Shown: positions 9,398-18,687 of the stretch, piece after piece | How positions within the stretch are numbered: position 1 is the first letter of the stretch | Layout: each line of letters opens with the position of its first letter | Assembly (NCBI RefSeq): GCF_900520355.1 | Contig: NZ_LS999521.1 | Location: forward strand, 186,001-250,000 | Reading direction: 5' to 3' | Source: Acinetobacter calcoaceticus | GTDB taxonomy: Bacteria > Pseudomonadota > Gammaproteobacteria > Pseudomonadales > Moraxellaceae | Length of the DNA: 64,000 bases | Position numbers and translations under genes: made by a program | The notes under the pieces: generated by a model | The model's input: only the letters and a program-made list of their open reading frames with translations | The model's database searches: none | What the model was told of the DNA's origin: nothing

Positions 9398-9940
9398 TTA
9401 ATGTTTTTCTAAAAACTCTGCTGTGCTTTGTACATCAGCAAACATGCTTAATGCAGCTAAAAAGGCATTTTGTACGTCTTCAGCTTTCACGATTTTACCG
9501 TTGAAGGTTAAATCGCGGGTAGCTGTTGCATCGCCAATTAATATAGGTTCATAGCCACGTTCTTTTGCAGCTCGGGTTCCTGAATCAATACAAATATGTG
9601 TCATCATGCCTGTAATAACAAGTTGCTCAATTTGATATGCTTTTAAAAGTTCATCTAAATTGGTTTCTAAAAAACTATTTGGATAATGCTTTATCACGAT
9701 CAATGAATCACTGCCAGCATTGAGTTCAGAGTGAAGCAAAACACCGTCGGTATTTTCTTGAAAGAAGCTGGCCTGTGGTGGGCTAATATGTTGCACATAA
9801 ATGATTGGGAGATTTTTCTCGCTAAAATATTGTTCGAGCTGCTTTATTTTTTCTAAGGCTTGATCAGGTTGTACCAATTCCATTTTGCCATTTGTAAAAT
9901 AATCATTTTGTACGTCGATAATTATCAATGCTTGTTTCAT
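9398..9940 (-). CDS. Isochorismatase-family cysteine hydrolase
   Basis: A 180-residue alpha/beta hydrolase of the isochorismatase-like fold. Visible family features are the N-terminal ALIIIDVQNDYF with the catalytic Asp, and GMMTHICIDSGTRAA with the nucleophilic Cys. I take the ATG at 9940 because it gives the standard MKQALIIIDVQ start and has AGAGTGAT upstream; a longer frame to 9991 adds residues with no similarity to the family. It is divergent from an Lrp/AsnC regulator that probably controls it. The substrate is unknown. Confidence 0.85.
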   Translation of the reverse strand: MKQALIIIDVQNDYFTNGKMELVQPDQALEKIKQLEQYFSEKNLPIIYVQHISPPQASFFQENTDGVLLHSELNAGSDSLIVIKHYPNSFLETNLDELLKAYQIEQLVITGMMTHICIDSGTRAAKERGYEPILIGDATATRDLTFNGKIVKAEDVQNAFLAALSMFADVQSTAEFLEKH

Positions 9941-10045
9941 GAGATCACTCTTGTTCATATGAGATAAAACAAGGTTATTCTCTACTGGCAAAATCGGCTA
10001 TAGTCAGATGAAAGCATTACCGCCAGTTTTCTTTCGCCATGAAAA

Positions 10046-10459
10046 ATGTATATTGAATTAGACCCGATTGATCTAAAAATTATTGCATTGCTCAAACAAG
10101 ATTCCCGTCTGACAAATAAAGAAATTGGGCAACGTGTCCACCGGACAGGACAGGCAGTAGGAGCCAGAATTGCTCAGTTGATGGATGCAGGTGTCATTAA
10201 AAATTACACCATTGCCGTTCAATACAACCATAAACAATTTATTCATTTGCATTTAAATGAACAACGCGCATTTGAAGAAATTGAAAATTTAGTCAAGCAA
10301 TATGAACAAATAGATGAATGCTTTAAAGTCATGGGAAACGCGTGTTATATGATCGTCAGCCATTTCGAACCCGCAGCATTAAATGAATTTATTGAGAAAC
10401 TTTCAAAATGGTGTCGCTATTCGGTTGAAACAGTCATTCGAGAGGTTGAGAAATCTTAA
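10046..10459 (+). CDS. Lrp/AsnC-family transcriptional regulator
   Basis: A 137-residue protein with the N-terminal AsnC-type helix-turn-helix (DPIDLKIIALLKQDSRLTNK, then RTGQAVGARIAQLMDAGVI) and a C-terminal region with the size of a RAM ligand-binding domain. It is divergent from the isochorismatase-family gene, with about 105 bases between the two starts, so it is the likely regulator of that gene and itself. The effector is not evident. Confidence 0.82.
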   Translation: MYIELDPIDLKIIALLKQDSRLTNKEIGQRVHRTGQAVGARIAQLMDAGVIKNYTIAVQYNHKQFIHLHLNEQRAFEEIENLVKQYEQIDECFKVMGNACYMIVSHFEPAALNEFIEKLSKWCRYSVETVIREVEKS

Positions 10460-10552
10460 AAAATAAAGGCTCCAAGCCGAGTCTTGGAGCCAATAAGTGT
10501 TTATTTTTAATTTATTGTTTTTATTGTCTTGCGCTGCTTTAACTGAAGTTTT

Positions 10553-11665
10553 TTAGGCTGATTTGGCTTGAATTTCTATCTCCTTTTCTTGTTGAAGTTC
10601 TAATTGGCGCACAAGAGGTAGAACTTTTTCCCCAAAATATTCTACCTCTTCAATGAAATGTAAAAATCCAGAAAGAATCAAATCAACACCTACATCTTTA
10701 AGAGCCACAATACGCTCTGCAATTTGCTGGGGTGTACCAATTAAATTGGTTTTAAAACCATCGTTATATTGCACTAGATCTTCAAAACTTGATTTCGCCC
10801 AGTTACCTTGTTGCTCTGGTGAAGCTGCACCTGCTTCACGTGTTGCATCGCCAAACGCATTTACCGCTTCGGTGTTGGCTTTATCAATAATTTCTTGAAG
10901 TACCGTTTTTGCTTCTTCTTCGGTATCTCTGGCAATAATGAAGGCATTTACCCCAATTTTGACATGGTGGTTGTTGGCTTTTGCTTTGGTACGAATGTCT
11001 TCGACTTGTTTTTGAATCTCTTCTACTGTATTCCCGTTGGTGAAATACCAGTCAGAAACACGTGAGGCCATGTCACGTGCAGCACGGGAACTACCACCCT
11101 GAAACACTTCTATATAAGGTTTTTGCAGAGGTTTGGGTTTAAGTGTGTAGTTTTGAAATTGGTAGTATTTACCATCGAAGCTATAGTTGTCTGTAGTCCA
11201 GATTCCTTTTAGCGTACGGATAAATTCTTCAGAGCGGACGTAGCGTTCATCATGCTCTGGCCACTCTTCCCCAATCGCATCAAATTCCCCTCTAAACCAG
11301 CCACTTACTACATTAATGGCAATACGGCCTTCGGTTAAATAATCAATGGTTGCAAGTTGCTTTGCTGCGAGTACTGGTTTCCATGGGCCGGGCAGAATTG
11401 CAGCAATGACCTTAAGTTTTTCAGTTTTTGCAAGTAATGCATGACTGAAACTGACTGACTCATGCTGATTTTCTGCCCCATAGCCCGCCGTAAAACGAAT
11501 TTGGGTGAGTGCATATTCAAAACCATTGTTTTCGGCAGCTTGTGCAAGGCGAACATTGTAGTCATAACTCCAGTCTGTACGCTGTTCGATGTTACTCACG
11601 ACAAGGCCACCGCTCACATTTGGTACCCAATAAGCAAATTTAATCGGCTGTTGTAATTGCGTCAT
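10553..11665 (-). CDS. sfnG: FMNH2-dependent dimethylsulfone monooxygenase
   Basis: SfnG oxidises dimethylsulfone to methanesulfinate with reduced flavin, releasing sulfur for growth under sulfate limitation. The 370-residue luciferase-like protein has FAYWVPNVSGGLVVS, INVVSGWFRGEFDAIGEEWP and EVFQGGSSRAARDMASRVSD, typical of the SfnG/SsuD/MsuD group. The start at 11665 is preceded by GGGAGAA eight bases away. It lies 44 bases downstream of the flavin reductase gene on the same strand, so the two form an oxygenase/reductase operon. SsuD-type substrate range cannot be fully excluded. Confidence 0.87.
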   Translation of the reverse strand: MTQLQQPIKFAYWVPNVSGGLVVSNIEQRTDWSYDYNVRLAQAAENNGFEYALTQIRFTAGYGAENQHESVSFSHALLAKTEKLKVIAAILPGPWKPVLAAKQLATIDYLTEGRIAINVVSGWFRGEFDAIGEEWPEHDERYVRSEEFIRTLKGIWTTDNYSFDGKYYQFQNYTLKPKPLQKPYIEVFQGGSSRAARDMASRVSDWYFTNGNTVEEIQKQVEDIRTKAKANNHHVKIGVNAFIIARDTEEEAKTVLQEIIDKANTEAVNAFGDATREAGAASPEQQGNWAKSSFEDLVQYNDGFKTNLIGTPQQIAERIVALKDVGVDLILSGFLHFIEEVEYFGEKVLPLVRQLELQQEKEIEIQAKSA

Positions 11666-11709
11666 GGTGCGTTCTCCCAATTCGTTATTTTTATTTAGGC
11701 ATATTGCGG

Positions 11710-12447
11710 TTAGGCAACATGCGTTAATGATTTGCCAGTCTTATGATGCAAACGAGATTCTGCTGCATCAAGATTTGGTACCGCTGCTGAAGGAAGAACT
11801 TCTTCTTGTTCAATCTGTTTATTAATCCCTAACTCTTGGTTCGCTTGCTGAGATTTAGATTTGATGACTTCAGCACGCTTACCTTTTGCTGGCGCCCATT
11901 CTAAAATTGGTAATGCACGAGCCACAGCTAAGGTAATGCGGTCAGATAACTGCTCACTTTTCACTGTGTATTCAGGAGTAAAGTCTCGATCTGTCGCATA
12001 TACCCCAATTGGTAAAGTTTGTGCTTGGAAGAAGCTAAACAATGGGCGTAGTTGATGCTCAAGTACAAGCGCATGACGATCACTACCGCCTGATGCTGCT
12101 AAAAGTACAGGCACATCAACTAATGCAGTTTGTTCAACAAAATCGAAGAAATGTTTAAAAAGACCTGTGAAAGAAGCACGGTAAACAGGTGTGCCAACAA
12201 TTAAAGCATCTGCTGCTTCAACCGCTGCAAGATCGTCTTGTACACGTTGTGGAAGTTGGTTGCGATAAAATGCGCCGCCTAATAAAGGCCCAATTTCGCT
12301 TAATTTAATGAAATGAACTTTAATATCGATTGCTTCAGATAATTCATCAAGAATGGCTTGAACCAGACTTTCCGTTTTAGATGGGGTATTTAAGCCACCA
12401 GAAACAGCAACAATATTCAAAGGTTTTGGTGATGAGATACCAGTCAT
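11710..12447 (-). CDS. msuE: NADPH-dependent FMN reductase (MsuE/SsuE type)
   Basis: A 245-residue flavodoxin-fold reductase with the nucleotide-binding VAVSGGLNTPSKTESLVQ and a GTPVYRASFTGLFKHFFDFV signature typical of MsuE/SsuE. It supplies FMNH2 to SfnG, whose gene follows 44 bases downstream. It has a charged C-terminal tail of about 50 residues (SKSQQANQELGINKQIEQEE) beyond the SsuE core, as in MsuE. No sfnR-type sigma-54 activator is in the window. Confidence 0.85.
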   Translation of the reverse strand: MTGISSPKPLNIVAVSGGLNTPSKTESLVQAILDELSEAIDIKVHFIKLSEIGPLLGGAFYRNQLPQRVQDDLAAVEAADALIVGTPVYRASFTGLFKHFFDFVEQTALVDVPVLLAASGGSDRHALVLEHQLRPLFSFFQAQTLPIGVYATDRDFTPEYTVKSEQLSDRITLAVARALPILEWAPAKGKRAEVIKSKSQQANQELGINKQIEQEEVLPSAAVPNLDAAESRLHHKTGKSLTHVA

Positions 12448-12823
12448 AATTTGGTTCCTAAGCCTAAAAAAGGTGATTGGACCTATTAATCAACAACGAC
12501 GGTAAACTGTAAAATAACGAAATTGGTCAACCTTATCTGTTTTAAATATAAAAGATAAATAGTGGATTTTTATACTTTTTTTCTTAATTAAGTAACTGTT
12601 TTTATTCTATATAATTATTGGTGATATATTTTTTATAATAAAAAGGAAGCTTATATAAAAAACAGATTAATTTTGATTAAAAGTTAAAAAACATCTGAAA
12701 ATTTTTGCTAAGTTCTGCATTTATCAACATTTTGCATAAAAATGGATAAGATGAACGTATCTTTCATCTAAATAGTAGGGTTACAATAGGCCATAATTAT
12801 GCTCAAGATTACTTTAATCGCTT
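12448..12823. other. Divergent intergenic region, msuE and the response regulator gene
   Basis: 376 bases, strongly AT-rich between 12540 and 12720, lying between divergent promoters. I see no convincing hairpin, riboswitch or open frame. It probably holds the promoters of both genes. Confidence 0.5.
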
Positions 12824-13474
12824 ATGAATATTTTAATCGTTGATGATCATCCTTTGTTTCGTCATGCTTTAATTCAAGCAGTACGTTATAGCCTGCCACA
12901 GGCACAAATTCATGAAACAGCTTCGGTTGATGAGTTTTATGAGCGTTTGGAAAATGGGGCAGAACCTGATCTGGTATTGCTCGATTTAAATTTACCGGGT
13001 GCTTCAGGCTTTTCTGCTTTGGTTTATGTGCGAGCACAGTATCCAGCTATTCCAATTATTGTGGTTTCTGCACATGAAGAAACTTCAATCATTCAGCGTG
13101 CGATTGCACATGGCGCGATGGGTTATATTCCTAAATCTGCTCATCCAAGTCATATTGGTGAAGCGATTCGTCAAGTCTTAGAAGGTGATATCTGGTTACC
13201 ACCTAACTTGCCATCTAACCTTAATCTTGACCCGAGAGCGGCAGAGGAAACTGCTTTAGCTGAACGTATTCAATCTTTAACACCACAGCAGTTCCGTGTT
13301 TTGATGATGGTTGCGGAAGGCTTGTTAAATAAACAGATTGCCTACGAGCTAGATGTTTCAGAAGCAACGATTAAAGCCCATGTGACAGCCATCTTTAGAA
13401 AATTGGGTGTACAAAACCGAACACAGGCTGTACTGGCCATTAGTGCATTAAATATTGAAGATAGAAAAATCTAA
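12824..13474 (+). CDS. NarL/LuxR-type response regulator, CrbR/ErdR-like
   Basis: A 216-residue response regulator with a receiver domain (acidic pair D7-D8, phosphoacceptor D54 in VLLDLNLPG, S82, K104) and a C-terminal LuxR helix-turn-helix (LTPQQFRVLMMVAEGLLNKQ, then VSEATIKAHVTAIFRKL). Its neighbour at 14674 is a transporter-fused hybrid kinase of the CrbS/MxtR type, and acs and yjcH-actP flank them. In Vibrio and Pseudomonas that kinase and a regulator of this type switch on acs. I infer that this is the CrbR equivalent. Confidence 0.85.
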   Translation: MNILIVDDHPLFRHALIQAVRYSLPQAQIHETASVDEFYERLENGAEPDLVLLDLNLPGASGFSALVYVRAQYPAIPIIVVSAHEETSIIQRAIAHGAMGYIPKSAHPSHIGEAIRQVLEGDIWLPPNLPSNLNLDPRAAEETALAERIQSLTPQQFRVLMMVAEGLLNKQIAYELDVSEATIKAHVTAIFRKLGVQNRTQAVLAISALNIEDRKI

Positions 13475-13480
13475 AATTAA

Positions 13481-13507
13481 AAAAAAGACCTCAATTGAGG
13501 TCTTTTT
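13481..13507. terminator. Bidirectional terminator
   Basis: AAAGACCTC, an AATT loop and GAGGTCTTT form a perfect nine-base stem with an A run on one side and T on the other, between the convergent regulator gene and the gene at 13519. Confidence 0.88.
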
Positions 13508-13518
13508 ATATGTGTGAA

Positions 13519-14286
13519 TTAAGCAAGGCAATCTTGTTTTGGGGTTAGGCTGTCGCAGTACAATGGGTTGAGTGCACATTGCAAATCATCAATCTGTTCT
13601 TGAGTCACATAACCTTTCGTTTTTAAATATTCAGCCACGCGGTCATCGCGAAGACTTAAGAACGCCGCATCATAAACACCCAAATCAACAAACAGGGCAG
13701 CGGTTTCAAGGCTATTAAATCGATCTAGAAAAATATCATTGCCATACATTAAGAAGATATGGTCGAGTTTTGCTTTTGCATCAACATGTAGACGTTCAGC
13801 AAGTTGATCGGGATGAGTCTTAATAAAGAGTAAGTCAGAGAGTTCATCAAACTGAGTCATGTCTAACTGATTTTCTCCAAGTTTGACATGGCCAAGCCAA
13901 GCTTTAAAAACAAGTACAGCTCCACCGCGAAGTAGCATACTCCAGATTTGATGACGCGTATCGTGATCAAGGTTTTCGCTTTCAGAGGTAAGGACCTGTA
14001 AGAATTTCTCTTCTTGTTGGCCTAATTTATCAAATAATCCTAAACCTTGCGGGTGATAGGCTGCTGGAGCAAATACATCAAAATTCAAATCATGAAAAAT
14101 ATTAAGTGCCAAAGGAACAGCACATTGATAAATCGTATTTAATGCCTTGATATGTGCTTCATTCAGTTTGCTATTGGGAAAAATACTTTGCCAATCTAAT
14201 TCAGGAAGTAAAGCATTGGCACTATATTGACGATAAAACTGTTGAGATGAGAGTTGGTTTTGTGGGCTGTTATCAGAAATATTCAT
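13519..14286 (-). CDS. Hypothetical protein, about 255 residues
   Basis: I do not recognise a family. The product is soluble, rich in Leu, Asp and Phe and mostly helical, with no signal peptide or membrane segment. Recognisable blocks are QFYRQYSANALLPELDWQSI, SMLLRGGAVLVFKAWLGHVK and a Cys-containing end (DLQCALNPLYCDSLTPKQDC). The ATG at 14286 has AAAGGAT eight bases upstream and is preferred over 14304. It lies between the response regulator and the hybrid kinase of the acetate system, so a link to that regulon is possible but unproven. Confidence 0.7.
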   Translation of the reverse strand: MNISDNSPQNQLSSQQFYRQYSANALLPELDWQSIFPNSKLNEAHIKALNTIYQCAVPLALNIFHDLNFDVFAPAAYHPQGLGLFDKLGQQEEKFLQVLTSESENLDHDTRHQIWSMLLRGGAVLVFKAWLGHVKLGENQLDMTQFDELSDLLFIKTHPDQLAERLHVDAKAKLDHIFLMYGNDIFLDRFNSLETAALFVDLGVYDAAFLSLRDDRVAEYLKTKGYVTQEQIDDLQCALNPLYCDSLTPKQDCLA

Positions 14287-14630
14287 GGCAATTATCCTTT
14301 GCATTAATTCGTGAGCAGGGGTGCTTAATATAGAAGTTGGTTAAAAAATGGTTATACATTTATTTAATGCGTTTGGAATAGTTATGTGTCATCAAGAATG
14401 CAAGTAGAATAAGACTAAAGTCGTATATGGTGGCTTTATGTATATAATAATTTTAAAAAACAAATGCTTATTAAATTGTAACTAGGTGTACACGTGTTCA
14501 CTTACAAAAAAGGTGGGCTTTGCCATAGGAAAAAGGGCATTGGAAAGTTTGGTCAATTATTTCTTGGATAAAAGTAGACTTTTTGAGCAGTTCTGCCTAT
14601 TGGCTTAAATTAAACCTATAACTTTTGCCA
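14287..14630. other. Intergenic stretch between the hypothetical gene and the kinase
   Basis: About 345 bases with no open frame that I can support. The minus-strand word TGACCAAACTT near 14545-14555 resembles the GACCAAAGTC motif upstream of acs and yjcH, but with mismatches. The promoter of the hypothetical gene should lie here. Confidence 0.4.
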
Positions 14631-14666
14631 AAAATCTCTCCCAAACCTATAAAAAAGCTGGGAGAG
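14631..14666 (-). terminator. Terminator of the hybrid kinase gene
   Basis: CTCTCCCA at 14636-14643 pairs with TGGGAGAG at 14659-14666. On the minus strand the stem is followed by ATTTTT, matching termination of the kinase transcript. Confidence 0.75.
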
Positions 14667-14673
14667 AAAATAT

Positions 14674-17600
14674 TTAATCTGCCGCGCTGGCAATTTTAAG
14701 CCCAGATAACCAAGCTCTTAATGAAGCTGGTTTAAGCGGTTTTTTGAGTAAAACAATATTAAGTTCTTTCAATTGTTGAGGTAACTCTGGATGGGAGTCA
14801 GCTGTAATCAGGGCAACTGGAACATCATGCTGTCGATTTTGCAAAATAAAATCGACGCCGAGTTGATTGTTATTCAAGTGTTGGTCGATGAGCCAGACCT
14901 GAATATTTTCCTTTTGAATAATCTCAAGCGCCTGTTCTGGTTCAGTGGCTTTAAATACTTGATATCCCCATCGACCGAGTAAACTACTCATACCTTCTAA
15001 AATAGTTTCATCGTTGTCTAAACACAAAATTCGATAGGCTTTGGTTTTTAATGGCACTGTCTGGACGGTTGGGATGATCACTTTTGGCGCTTCTACGACT
15101 GGAACTTCAATCATAAAGCATGAGCCTTTATCGAGCTGCGAATAGACATGAACAGGGTAATTCAACAAACTTGTCATACGCTGCACAATAGCAAGTCCTA
15201 AGCCTAGGCCCTGCTCACCCCAAGGTGATAAATGTCCACAGCGCTCGAATTCTTGAAACAGTTTAATTCGCTGTTCTTCTGCAATTCCAGGGCCTGTATC
15301 CCACACACCAATGCGAATATGACCTGACTTTTGCGCCGAGCGTAGAACGCCTACAATCACTCGGCCTTTGGCTGTATAGCGCAAAGCATTGCTGACAAAG
15401 TTCTGAATAATACGTCGAATCCATTGTGGATCTGTATCAATCCAGAATGATACATCGTGAACTTTGAGTGAAATATTTCGCTGAGCAGCAATTGATTTAA
15501 ACTGTAGTTCAAGATCACTGAGTAAATCATGCAAAGGATAAGGCTGTCTTTTTGGCTGTATGCTACCGCCTTCTAAACGTGCAATATCGAGTAGGGCAGA
15601 GAGCATACTTTCCGCACCATATAGAGCACGGTCAAGTTGTTGTAGAGTCTGACGGTCTTCTTCTGTCGCAATGCTTTGTTCAAGAACGGTACTAAAGAGG
15701 CGAGCCGCATGCATTGGCTGTAATAAATCATGACTTGCCGCAGCAATGAAACGGCTTTTTGACATATTGGCCATATCGGCCTGTTCACGTGCAAGCTGTT
15801 GTTCTGTTAAAGCACCGGCAAGCTGTTGGGTTCGGTCTTTTACCCGGGCTTCAAGTATTGCCTCATTGGTACGGAAGGGCGTAATGTCGGCGAAGGTTGT
15901 GACAAAGCCGCCGCCTGAAATCGGGTTACCACGCATTTGAATAACCCGACCATCTTTACGGATACGCTCAAATTCATGAGCACTTCCAACTTTCATCCAG
16001 TGCAAACGTTTGCGTACATGTTCTTCGACTGAACCGGGGCCACATTCGCCTCGCTCAGCGTTATAACGAATCAGGTCGGCAATTGGACAGCCGACGTACA
16101 CTAAGTCTTTTGGATATCCAAACAGTTTTAAATATTGGTTATTCCACGCCACCAGACACATATTTTTATCGACTACACTCACCCCTTGGGTCATATGGTC
16201 AATCATAGTCATGAGCAAGTTCTGGTTAAAACGTTGCCATTGTGAGGCTTGGTCCAAAATATTAGCCACTTGGCCCAACGCCAGACCATTATTGATCATT
16301 GCTGTAGTGAGCAAAGTACGGGCAGAGGCAGCGCCGATAATGCCGGCTAGATATTGCTCGGTAAAACGCCACCACATGCCATTCGCAATGCTATTTTCAT
16401 TCAATATTAAATGATTTTGCTCACAAAAGTTTTCAAATGCTTGGGTTGTTGGCTGTTCACCTGTAATTCTTTTAGCAAGGGCGAACAGATCACCTACTTT
16501 TAAACGTGCTGCATCGTGGGGTAAATAGGTTAAATCGGTAGATGTATGCGGTGAAGGTAGCGGTTTTGTTTCATAATAGAAAAAGCTTTCTGCCTGAATT
16601 TGCTCAGCCACGCTTGGCCGATAAATTTTTGAAATCCAGATATATAAAAGAATATTTAAACCGAGAGACCAAATAACGCCATGTGTTAAGGGTGCAAATG
16701 ATTCAAAACCAAAAAGTGACTCTGGACGTAACCCATTAATTCCTAAAGGGCCGAAAAGTAAAATGTGTTGAGCAGTTTCCTGATAGGTTTCTGGCAAGCT
16801 ACGTAAAATAGTTGGGACGAGTAAAGTGTAGCTCCACATTAAAAATCCAACGATGAGTCCTGCATAAACACCTTGGCGACTTCCACCCCGCCAGTACAAT
16901 CCGCCAATGAGGGCCGGTGCAAACTGAGCAACAGCACTAAACGCTAATAAACCAAATACAGAAAGCTGATTAATATCATTAAAGAAATGGAAGAATAAAA
17001 AACCAAGTAGCATGACCGCTACAATGCTAATACGGCGGCTAAATTTAAGAACTTTAGGCAAATGTTTATCGTGCCGTGAAAGTAACTTAAAACGCCAGAG
17101 TGCGGGCATAATCAAGTCATTACTGAGCATGATAGACAACGCAACTGAAGAAACCAGTAACATGCCTGTCGATGCAGAGAACCCCCCTAAAAAGGCAAGT
17201 AAGGCGAGCCACTCTTGGTTATAGCTCAGTGGTAAGGACAACACTGCAACATCAGGTACAGTCAGAAACTTTGGCGCCGCATGTAAGGCCCAGCTTGCAA
17301 TCGGAATAATAGCTAAAATCGTTAAAATCAGATAAGCCGCAAACCATTTACGTGCACCACGAATATGCTTTTCATCACGTAATTCTACAACCGCGACATG
17401 AAACTGACGTGGTAAGCAGATAATTGCTAAACCTGCCAATAATGTCTGAATCCAGAATGTTTCAGGCACTCCAAAGAGTTGAACTTCCTGAAAGGTTTGG
17501 TTCACATCGGCTGTAACTTGTACAAGGTTTGCTGGTGTTTCAAAAATAAAAAATAAAGCGACGCAAATAAGTGCGAATAATTTTACAAAAGATTCAAATG

Positions 17601-18171
17601 CGACGGCTAACATGAGGCCGCCATGTTGCTCGGTATTTGCAATTTGCCTTGTACCAAAAATCATTGCCAAAATAGCCAGTACACTGGTTAAAAGCAAAAC
17701 ACTATTGGTGGTTGTATGAATATGAGCATTCTGTTCCATAATGACAGAAGTACTTAACGCAATCGCACGTAGCTGTAAGGCAAGATAGGGAATAATTGCG
17801 ATTACAGCCAAAATAGTCACTAGTGATGCCAATACCCCACTTTTCCCATAACGTGCCGCAACAAAGTCAGCAATAGATGAGATGGCGTGGTGTTGACGTA
17901 CCCGACCTAAACGCCGCCAAATGTCATAACCGAACCAGACAAATAAGAGAGGACCTAAGTAAATAGGCAAGAAAATGACGCCTTCTCGGACAGCTGCTCC
18001 AGTCGCGCCGTAAAAAGTCCATGATGAACAGTAAACGCCTAGTGTTAAGCTGAACAAGAACATGCGGCCACGTGTACTCAGACGGCTGGCATGCTTTTCA
18101 CCAAAAAAAGCACAAACAAATAAGAGTGCTATATAAAGGGTGAGTACCCCAATAATCAGCCAGCTGTTCAT
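14674..18171 (-). CDS. Transporter-fused hybrid sensor histidine kinase, CrbS/MxtR type
   Basis: A protein of about 1165 residues. The first 500 residues form a sodium:solute symporter (SLC5-like) domain with about 13 membrane segments. After a linker come a PAS domain (about 640-770; VVDKNMCLVAWNNQYLKLFG), a HisKA domain (SHDLLQPMHAARLF, His near 814), an HATPase domain (NFVSNALRYT, DTGPGIAEEQ, GLGLGLAIVQRM) and a C-terminal receiver (LIDQHLNN, Asp near 1096). This matches CrbS/MxtR kinases that control acetyl-CoA synthetase genes. I chose ATG 18171; a GTG at 18180 is also possible. It is divergent from yjcH-actP. Confidence 0.9.
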   Translation of the reverse strand: MNSWLIIGVLTLYIALLFVCAFFGEKHASRLSTRGRMFLFSLTLGVYCSSWTFYGATGAAVREGVIFLPIYLGPLLFVWFGYDIWRRLGRVRQHHAISSIADFVAARYGKSGVLASLVTILAVIAIIPYLALQLRAIALSTSVIMEQNAHIHTTTNSVLLLTSVLAILAMIFGTRQIANTEQHGGLMLAVAFESFVKLFALICVALFFIFETPANLVQVTADVNQTFQEVQLFGVPETFWIQTLLAGLAIICLPRQFHVAVVELRDEKHIRGARKWFAAYLILTILAIIPIASWALHAAPKFLTVPDVAVLSLPLSYNQEWLALLAFLGGFSASTGMLLVSSVALSIMLSNDLIMPALWRFKLLSRHDKHLPKVLKFSRRISIVAVMLLGFLFFHFFNDINQLSVFGLLAFSAVAQFAPALIGGLYWRGGSRQGVYAGLIVGFLMWSYTLLVPTILRSLPETYQETAQHILLFGPLGINGLRPESLFGFESFAPLTHGVIWSLGLNILLYIWISKIYRPSVAEQIQAESFFYYETKPLPSPHTSTDLTYLPHDAARLKVGDLFALAKRITGEQPTTQAFENFCEQNHLILNENSIANGMWWRFTEQYLAGIIGAASARTLLTTAMINNGLALGQVANILDQASQWQRFNQNLLMTMIDHMTQGVSVVDKNMCLVAWNNQYLKLFGYPKDLVYVGCPIADLIRYNAERGECGPGSVEEHVRKRLHWMKVGSAHEFERIRKDGRVIQMRGNPISGGGFVTTFADITPFRTNEAILEARVKDRTQQLAGALTEQQLAREQADMANMSKSRFIAAASHDLLQPMHAARLFSTVLEQSIATEEDRQTLQQLDRALYGAESMLSALLDIARLEGGSIQPKRQPYPLHDLLSDLELQFKSIAAQRNISLKVHDVSFWIDTDPQWIRRIIQNFVSNALRYTAKGRVIVGVLRSAQKSGHIRIGVWDTGPGIAEEQRIKLFQEFERCGHLSPWGEQGLGLGLAIVQRMTSLLNYPVHVYSQLDKGSCFMIEVPVVEAPKVIIPTVQTVPLKTKAYRILCLDNDETILEGMSSLLGRWGYQVFKATEPEQALEIIQKENIQVWLIDQHLNNNQLGVDFILQNRQHDVPVALITADSHPELPQQLKELNIVLLKKPLKPASLRAWLSGLKIASAAD

Positions 18172-18247
18172 ATGACTCACATGATTAAAACCTTGTGCCT
18201 ATCATACCGCAAGCAGAAACAAAGCTATAAATTGATTAAATTTTAAC

Positions 18248-18257
18248 GACCAAAGTC
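18248..18257 (+). promoter_or_regulatory. Second copy of the candidate acetate-response motif
   Basis: GACCAAAGTC, identical to the word at 7290-7299 before acs, lies 97 bases upstream of the yjcH ATG in the space shared with the divergent kinase gene. Unlike the acs copy it has no matching inverted arm at the same spacing. Confidence 0.4.
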
Positions 18258-18353
18258 TAAGTTACGAATTACACGTAATTTTGCTAACTTTAATCCTGAG
18301 AAACTACTATTAAAAAAGTGGCCAAGGCTGGACACAGGGCAAGGAGTTTGGTT

Positions 18354-18686
18354 ATGGATCAGAACCAAGTAGAACAGATTCTACACAATCCAAAGTTTCA
18401 AAAGATGGTCAAGAAAAAAAGTGCATTAAGTTGGACGCTCACAGTCATCATGTTAGTGCTTTATGTGGGCTTTATGCTACTTGTGGGCTACAACAAAGAA
18501 TTTTTGATGAGTTCATTTAGTGGTGGTGTAACGACATGGGGAATCCCGCTAGGTTTAGGAATTATTGTTTTATCTTTCCTACTATGTGGCGTGTATTCTT
18601 TTATCGCGAATAGGACCCTTGACCAGTTGAGTGAAGAAGCGTTGAAGGAAGTTGAAGCCATCGCGCATGAGAAAGGACTACACTAA
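18354..18686 (+). CDS. yjcH: DUF485 membrane protein, partner of acetate permease
   Basis: A 110-residue inner-membrane protein with two membrane segments (about 25-50 and 65-90) and the DUF485 N-terminus ([20 protein letters not shown]). yjcH genes classically precede actP. The ATG at 18354 has AAGGAG seven bases upstream, which rules against the earlier in-frame start at 18318. The stop at 18684-18686 lies one base before the actP ATG, so the pair is translationally coupled. Confidence 0.92.
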   Translation: MDQNQVEQILHNPKFQKMVKKKSALSWTLTVIMLVLYVGFMLLVGYNKEFLMSSFSGGVTTWGIPLGLGIIVLSFLLCGVYSFIANRTLDQLSEEALKEVEAIAHEKGLH

Positions 18687-18687
18687 T

